This document shows positions 7,162-10,219 of a stretch of 10,219 bases of DNA, in pieces. Under the pieces are notes generated by a model. The model did no database searches, had not been told where the DNA came from, and saw only the letters and a program-made list of their open reading frames with translations. The position numbers and the translations under genes are program-made. The DNA is from Tetmemena sp. SeJ-2015 (Eukaryota; Ciliophora; Spirotrichea; Sporadotrichida; Oxytrichidae): assembly GCA_027382625.1 (NCBI GenBank), contig JAJKFJ010016180.1:1-10219 (forward strand), written 5' to 3'. Numbering within the stretch: the first letter of the stretch is position 1; each line of letters opens with the position of its first letter.

Positions 7162-9014
7162 ATGGTAGACAAGAAAACTTAAGACGGTAGATATTTTATA
7201 GCAAATAACTCATCTGCTCTTCAAAATAATATAGTGAATCTTCCTGAGAGAGATTTATATAAGACTTACAAAGTCCTGAAGGAAATCAGCTCAGGAACTT
7301 TCGGCACTGTTTTTCATGTTAGGGATGCCAATGGAGTTAATAAAGCGATCAAGCTGATCAAAACTGATTAGCAATTCACTTATAATGAAGTGAGAATGGT
7401 TACTTAAATTCCACCTCACAAACACATAGTTTCATTTCGTGATCTTTACAAATATTATAGTTAGAGTTATATTTAAATCATCAATAAATAAATTATCTAA
7501 AATAGTATCACGATTAGGGCATTAAATTTCCTGAATTATATTCGAATAATCATGACTTATTGACATTTAAATTAAAAAGAATGCCTTTGTTTATTATGTA
7601 TATATATTGCAAAAATATGAATAACATACTCACTAAATTAAAAACTTTTCATAATATTTTTTTGTTTCTTATAACTCTGAGTTAAATATTTATTATCTAG
7701 AATAATTTAAATTATTTAAACTTTAAATTTGCATTAATTTTATTTTTTAATTTATAGACTAATTTAATAAGGAAAGATTCAGCAATATATATTTATTGAT
7801 GCTTTTAAGTATAAAGGGGAAATTGCTCTAGTTATGGATTTCGCTTTCGGAGGCACTTTGGAAGATCGTCTTAAGAACTGTAAACAAGACTATAATTTTA
7901 ATGAAGAAACTATTATAAAATGGATCAAAAAAATCTTCTTAGGCATCAAACACCTTCATGACAATAGGATCATTCATAGAGATAATGTTTTATTTTGAGA
8001 TATAAAGCCCTAGAATATTCTCATTGACTCTATTGGCAATATTATCAATATGGAATTTAAAAATTAAACGACTTTTAATTAGTTAATTTATAAATGACTT
8101 GTAATATCACGAATATAAAACGCTGAGTAGATGTTCCAAGCTCCTTTGTTAATAAAAATGATATCTTAAACTTCAAGCCTATTCTTGAGACCATAATTCA
8201 AAATGATTTGAGCTCTTATTACTAACCTCCAAGTTTCAATGTGAAAAAAGTGCCTGCTGCATTTTAAACTCGGGGTACTATAATATTGGAAGTATTTAAA
8301 GAGATATATTGACTATAATTATGTTTAATTGAAAATATCTTAAAAGAAATTTAGTGTATTTTTAAAAATTAAAGGGCATTAAGAATATAAGGCTAGCAGA
8401 TTTTGGATGCTCTAAGTTTTTAAGTATAGACTAGTCAAAGGTAAATTAAATAATTTATTATGTTTTGTAAATTCAATAGTTGGGACAGAACTGTATATGG
8501 CTCCTGAATTGTTTGCTGAAAGTCCAAGATATGACTTTTCAGCAGATATGTGGTCCTTGGGCGTGCTGATATATTATATGTGTACAGGATAACTTTCTTT
8601 CTAAAATGAGTCAATATTTTTGGCAGTGAGAGGAGGAGTTCAGCCTCAGCTGCCAAACTAATTTAAAAAGCTATAAGGTTTACTAAATAGACTACTTGTG
8701 AGAGATCCCCAATAGAGACTTACAATATAGCAAGCTCTTGATCATGAGGTTTTTAAAAAACCTAACACAGAACATTAACCCAATTCAGAAGGATTGATAG
8801 AGGAACTCCTTCTTAAAATTTCTTAATAAGAAGAACAAATTATCAAGTTAGAGAATTAAGCTAAGCTTGCTTAAAGGCAAACTATGTAAATTTTATAAAA
8901 TGATTTCAAAAAATTTAAAATTATAGAAGTTAATTTGATTAAAATAGAAACCGTAAATAACATAAAGATTTTAGCAAATGATCATATTAATTCTGGAAGA
9001 GGAAATAATAGTAT
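7162..9014 (+). CDS. Ser/Thr protein kinase, catalytic part, in five germline segments split by four IESs
   Basis: Read with TAA/TAG as Gln and joined at 7162-7437, 7791-7984, 7997-8042, 8384-8438 and 8473-9014 (one copy of each terminal repeat kept), this encodes a eukaryotic protein kinase. Numbering from ATG 7162: glycine loop SSGTFGTV at 43-50 (first Gly replaced by Ser), VAIK-type Lys64, helix-C Glu76, HRDIKPQN 153-160, DFG 173-175, VGTELYMAPE 187-196, subdomain IX SADMWSLG 207-214, subdomain XI Arg266. All catalytic residues are present, so it should phosphorylate Ser/Thr; the domain spans about 36-278. Residues about 290-325 are Glu/Gln/Lys-rich with heptad-like spacing, a likely coiled coil. 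Frames of the five pieces differ, and only excision of 357, 18, 346 and 38 bp brings them into one frame. No transmembrane or signal segment is seen. The start is the first ATG before the domain, in an AT-rich leader. Subfamily is not assigned. Confidence 0.93.
7434..7794 (+). other. IES 1 of the kinase gene (357 bp removed)
   Basis: An AT-rich insert lies between subdomain IV (ends HIVSF) and subdomain V (IDAFKYKGEIALVMD). The flanking repeat is ATTT at 7434-7437 and 7791-7794. An equally in-frame choice is TGAT at 7440-7443 and 7797-7800, since the two boundaries share ATTTnnTGAT; the first gives HIVSFIDAF, the second HIVSFRDAF. Ile fits usual kinases better at this position, so I prefer ATTT. 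The interior shows no coding pattern; it contains an inverted TCGTGAT (7437-7443) / ATCACGA (7507-7513). Confidence 0.85.
7979..8002 (+). other. IES 2: micro-IES inside the HRD catalytic loop (18 bp removed)
   Basis: The 6-bp repeat GAGATA occurs at 7979-7984 and 7997-8002 with only 12 bases (7985-7996, all A/T but one G) between. Unexcised, the loop reads HRD then an insertion ending in an in-frame TGA (7994-7996 context TTT TGA GAT). Excision of 18 bp gives CAT AGA GAT ATA AAG CCC, that is HRDIKP, the canonical catalytic loop, followed by QNILID. The repeat, the stop codon and the restored invariant motif agree. Confidence 0.95.
8038..8388 (+). other. IES 3 of the kinase gene (346 bp removed), with a nested coding-like island
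   Basis: AATAT at 8038-8042 and 8384-8388 bounds an insert between NILIDSIGN and IRLADFGCSK. Joining gives GGC AAT ATA AGG CTA GCA GAT, the usual beta-7/DFG segment, and shifts the frame as required (346 is 1 mod 3). A second AATAT at 8047-8051 would also stay in frame and add three residues (IIN), so the exact left boundary is open by 9 bp. The insert is not uniformly AT-rich: see the island at 8127-8309. Confidence 0.9.
8127..8309 (+). CDS. Coding-like island nested inside IES 3
   Basis: Between TGA at 8124-8126 and TGA at 8310-8312 one + frame reads VDVPSSFVNKNDILNFKP, ILETIIQNDLSSYYQPPS and KKVPAAFQTRGTIILEVF. Codon-position G+C is about 40/29/29, against about 29/31 at positions 1 and 2 in the best minus frame, so + is favoured. 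Base composition is like the kinase segments and unlike the flanking IES sequence. It does not fit the kinase domain at this place. It may be an out-of-order MDS of this gene's downstream part or an MDS of a different gene lodged in the IES. Its end pointers could not be identified. Confidence 0.5.
8435..8476 (+). other. IES 4 of the kinase gene (38 bp removed)
   Basis: TCAA at 8435-8438 and 8473-8476 flanks a 34-base AT-rich interior in the activation segment. Joining gives TAG TCA ATA GTT GGG ACA, that is QSIVGTELYMAPE, and corrects the frame (38 is 2 mod 3). The sequence also resembles a short intron (GTAAAT at 8441 to TAG at 8477-8479), but that 39-base intron would leave the wrong frame, so the IES reading is preferred. 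Confidence 0.85.
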
Positions 9015-9239
9015 CTTGTTAAAAATAATTAATTACTTAATTTTCTGCTTTTGATATAAAATTTATAAATTTATTTATATGATATTTTTTCTTAATTCAT
9101 ATGATCATAATATCTCTTGCAGAAAAAGTTGTGCACACTTAATTTCTTTATAAATACAAATAATAATGCAATTCAAACGCGAAATTACTAAAAATAAATT
9201 TACACACTTAATCTCAGTTTCATATTGACTCTAAAGTAT
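9010..9239 (+). other. IES 5 (225 bp removed), after the kinase domain
   Basis: AGTAT occurs at 9010-9014 and 9235-9239. Upstream the frame would hit TGA at 9052-9054 and downstream the island's frame is closed by TGA at 9226-9228; both stops lie inside the proposed IES. The join NNSIDVF is in frame (225 is 0 mod 3). The interior is strongly AT-rich, and G+C rises right after 9235. Confidence 0.65.
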
Positions 9240-10219
9240 AGATGTATTCACCCCTATCAAAAGAAATAGCGACACGAGATCAAAATAGCATGGTCTATTA
9301 CTCTTTCAAATCTCAAAATTTTGTGTTTTTCACAGTGAGGAAGGGATGATTTATGAAGACTCCATTTATTTAATGATTTTAGCTTAATATATAATTAAAT
9401 TTAACAAATCGCCTATTTAATTCAAAATTATAAATTATTTCTAAAAAATGAAATCAGGAAACAAAGCTAAAGAGAATCACTTAAATAAAATTTTCGCTTA
9501 ATACTTTATTTATAAAGATTAATTGGCGCATAAATATATTTTTCCATTTGTAACTATTAGTAAGTTCTGAGATTAAATGGTATTTTCTATAAATCATGAA
9601 TTAATCTTTTCAACCACTGATTTTATATTTGAGAACCTTAAGATTAAATTTTTTTCTTCTAAAATCCGAATCTTGGCAGGTTAGTTGCTAAACAATTTTA
9701 TAAAATATTGACTGAATTATTTAATAGATTTCAATTTAAATTTGAATCCTTAGTTTTATTTTTAAAATTCTAAGTTTGTTAATTTATTTTGCAATAACGA
9801 AGAAATGAACCAACCAATAGTATAGATTCCAAAATAGTTAACACCTATAAAGCTAAATTTTAGGCAATTAGTTGACCTAGAAATTTATAAAGATAATTCA
9901 AGCTTTCTATAAAACCATTTACCAAACTATTATGCATTAGAATAATTAATATTTATTAAGATCTATATTTATTATAGGAAAATAATTTCCTCGAACTTAA
10001 ATGATGAAGCCTTATCACATCAGATAAGATAAGAGCATTCATTAATAAGCTTGGAAAGTTTAAGATTATTTGCTAATTAAATTATATCTTGAACTAAATT
10101 TATAATCAATAATTTAAAATTCATAATTCCTCTATGAAAATTAAATCTTTCAACCAGGAATGACCGTTGGTGTATTTCCTGATTATGAAGTTCTTCCTTA
10201 TGAACGCCAATCGCCATAT
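9235..10219 (+). CDS. Probable C-terminal extension of the kinase gene (partial, runs off right edge)
   Basis: After a TGA at 9052 the kinase frame can be continued by three or four further repeat-mediated joins: 9235-9359, 9799-9950, 9983-10082 and 10139-10219. Each piece is richer in G+C than its flanks, lacks TGA in the chosen frame, and starts or stops where composition changes. The joined product adds roughly residues 364-510. It begins SIDVFTPIKRNSDT, includes EEMNQPIVQIPKQLTP, and ends near the window edge with FQPGMTVGVFPDYEV. No known domain is recognised; it may be a regulatory or targeting tail. The piece at 9799 could instead begin a separate gene (ATG 9805), but spirotrich nanochromosomes usually carry one gene and the GAAGA join is exactly in frame. 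There is no stop codon inside the window. Confidence 0.6.
9355..9803 (+). other. Probable IES 6 (444 bp removed)
   Basis: GAAGA at 9355-9359 and 9799-9803, both in the same codon phase, would join MIYE to EMNQPIV. Composition drops sharply just after 9359 and rises just before 9799, which is what an IES edge should look like. TGA at 9568-9570 is in frame inside the interval. The interval contains one copy of ATCTTGGCAG (9670-9679) but nothing that looks like a gene. Confidence 0.6.
9941..9990 (+). other. Possible small IES 7 (33-40 bp) with several overlapping repeats
   Basis: A nearly pure A/T stretch interrupts good coding sequence. Several repeat pairs could bound an IES: TAAT 9947-9950/9983-9986 (36 bp, in frame, gives LEQLISSNLNDE), AATA 9948-9951/9981-9984 (33 bp, in frame), AATAATT 9941-9947/9981-9987 (40 bp) and ATATTTATTA 9949-9958/9965-9974 (16 bp). 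The last two change the frame and would make IES 8 unnecessary. It may also simply be coding, since the frame is open without excision. Confidence 0.35.
10075..10146 (+). other. Probable IES 8 (64 bp removed)
   Basis: The 8-bp repeat AATTAAAT lies at 10075-10082 and 10139-10146. The interior is far more AT-rich than either flank and contains an in-frame TGA at 10090-10092. Joining gives TTT GCT AAT TAA ATC TTT CAA CCA, that is FANQIFQPGMTV, and makes the frame change (64 is 1 mod 3) needed to enter the terminal segment. An alternative without this IES exists if a 16- or 40-bp excision occurs at 9941-9987. Confidence 0.55.

Noticed and set aside
8441..8479. 39-base intron in the activation segment
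   Set aside because: Splicing at GT/AG leaves the VGTELYMAPE motif out of frame, while the TCAA join keeps it.
8435..8656. Minus-strand open frame of 73 codons
   Set aside because: It is the antisense shadow of kinase segment 5 and IES 4.
9949..9974. 16-bp excision at the exact 10-bp repeat ATATTTATTA
   Set aside because: It shifts the frame so that the strongly AT-rich 10083-10138 would have to be coding. Kept as an alternative, not the preferred model.
1..10219. Bacterial or phage-type features (operons, Shine-Dalgarno sites, CRISPR, tRNA, rRNA) and telomeric repeats
   Set aside because: None found on either strand; the kinase, genetic code and insert structure point to a ciliate germline.

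Overview
This window looks like germline (micronuclear) DNA of a hypotrich/spirotrich ciliate of the Oxytricha/Stylonychia type. Three things point there. (1) A clear protein kinase gene reads through many in-frame TAA and TAG codons, including at conserved kinase positions where Gln is expected, and TGA is avoided; this is the UAA/UAG = Gln, UGA = stop code. (2) The gene is cut into pieces by AT-rich inserts flanked by short direct repeats ('pointers'). Removing each insert plus one repeat copy restores both the reading frame and the kinase motifs. These are macronuclear-destined segments (MDSs) separated by internal eliminated sequences (IESs). (3) The rest is very AT-rich (roughly three quarters A+T by eye) with isolated coding-like islands and no compact operon-like layout. 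No rRNA, tRNA, CRISPR array, telomeric G4T4/C4A4 repeat or recognisable transposase was seen.

Layout. 1-159: an MDS of an unidentified + strand gene, open at the left edge. Its 14-bp terminal repeat TAGATAAAGTGCAT (146-159) recurs at 3427-3440, where the same reading frame continues, so about 3.28 kb lies between two consecutive pieces of one gene. That interval is mostly AT-rich and featureless but holds a coding-like island at 2518-2702. A further piece of the left gene probably lies near 3706-3850. 3850-4440 is an unusually GC-rich island whose coding strand cannot be decided. 4658-4887 is a well-supported minus-strand coding fragment. Its end carries GGGAGCCTT, repeated at 5051-5059, which fits a scrambled gene order (or a + strand IES boundary). 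Further ambiguous coding-like islands lie at about 5062-5180 and 5497-5890. 5891-7161 is AT-rich with no gene seen.

7162-10219: a Ser/Thr protein kinase gene on the + strand. It is non-scrambled in the part visible, with at least five confidently placed IESs (357, 18, 346, 38 and 225 bp) and three more probable ones (444, about 33-36 and 64 bp) in a C-terminal extension that runs off the right edge. One IES, with only 12 bases between its repeats, splits the HRD-x-KPxN catalytic loop. Another (346 bp) itself contains a coding-like island from some other gene or from elsewhere in this one.

Caution: with only TGA as stop, open frames and plausible-looking peptides appear by chance on both strands. 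I therefore rely on pointer plus frame restoration, kinase motifs, and the codon-position G+C pattern seen in the kinase (position 1 highest, position 2 lowest). Where these disagree I say so.
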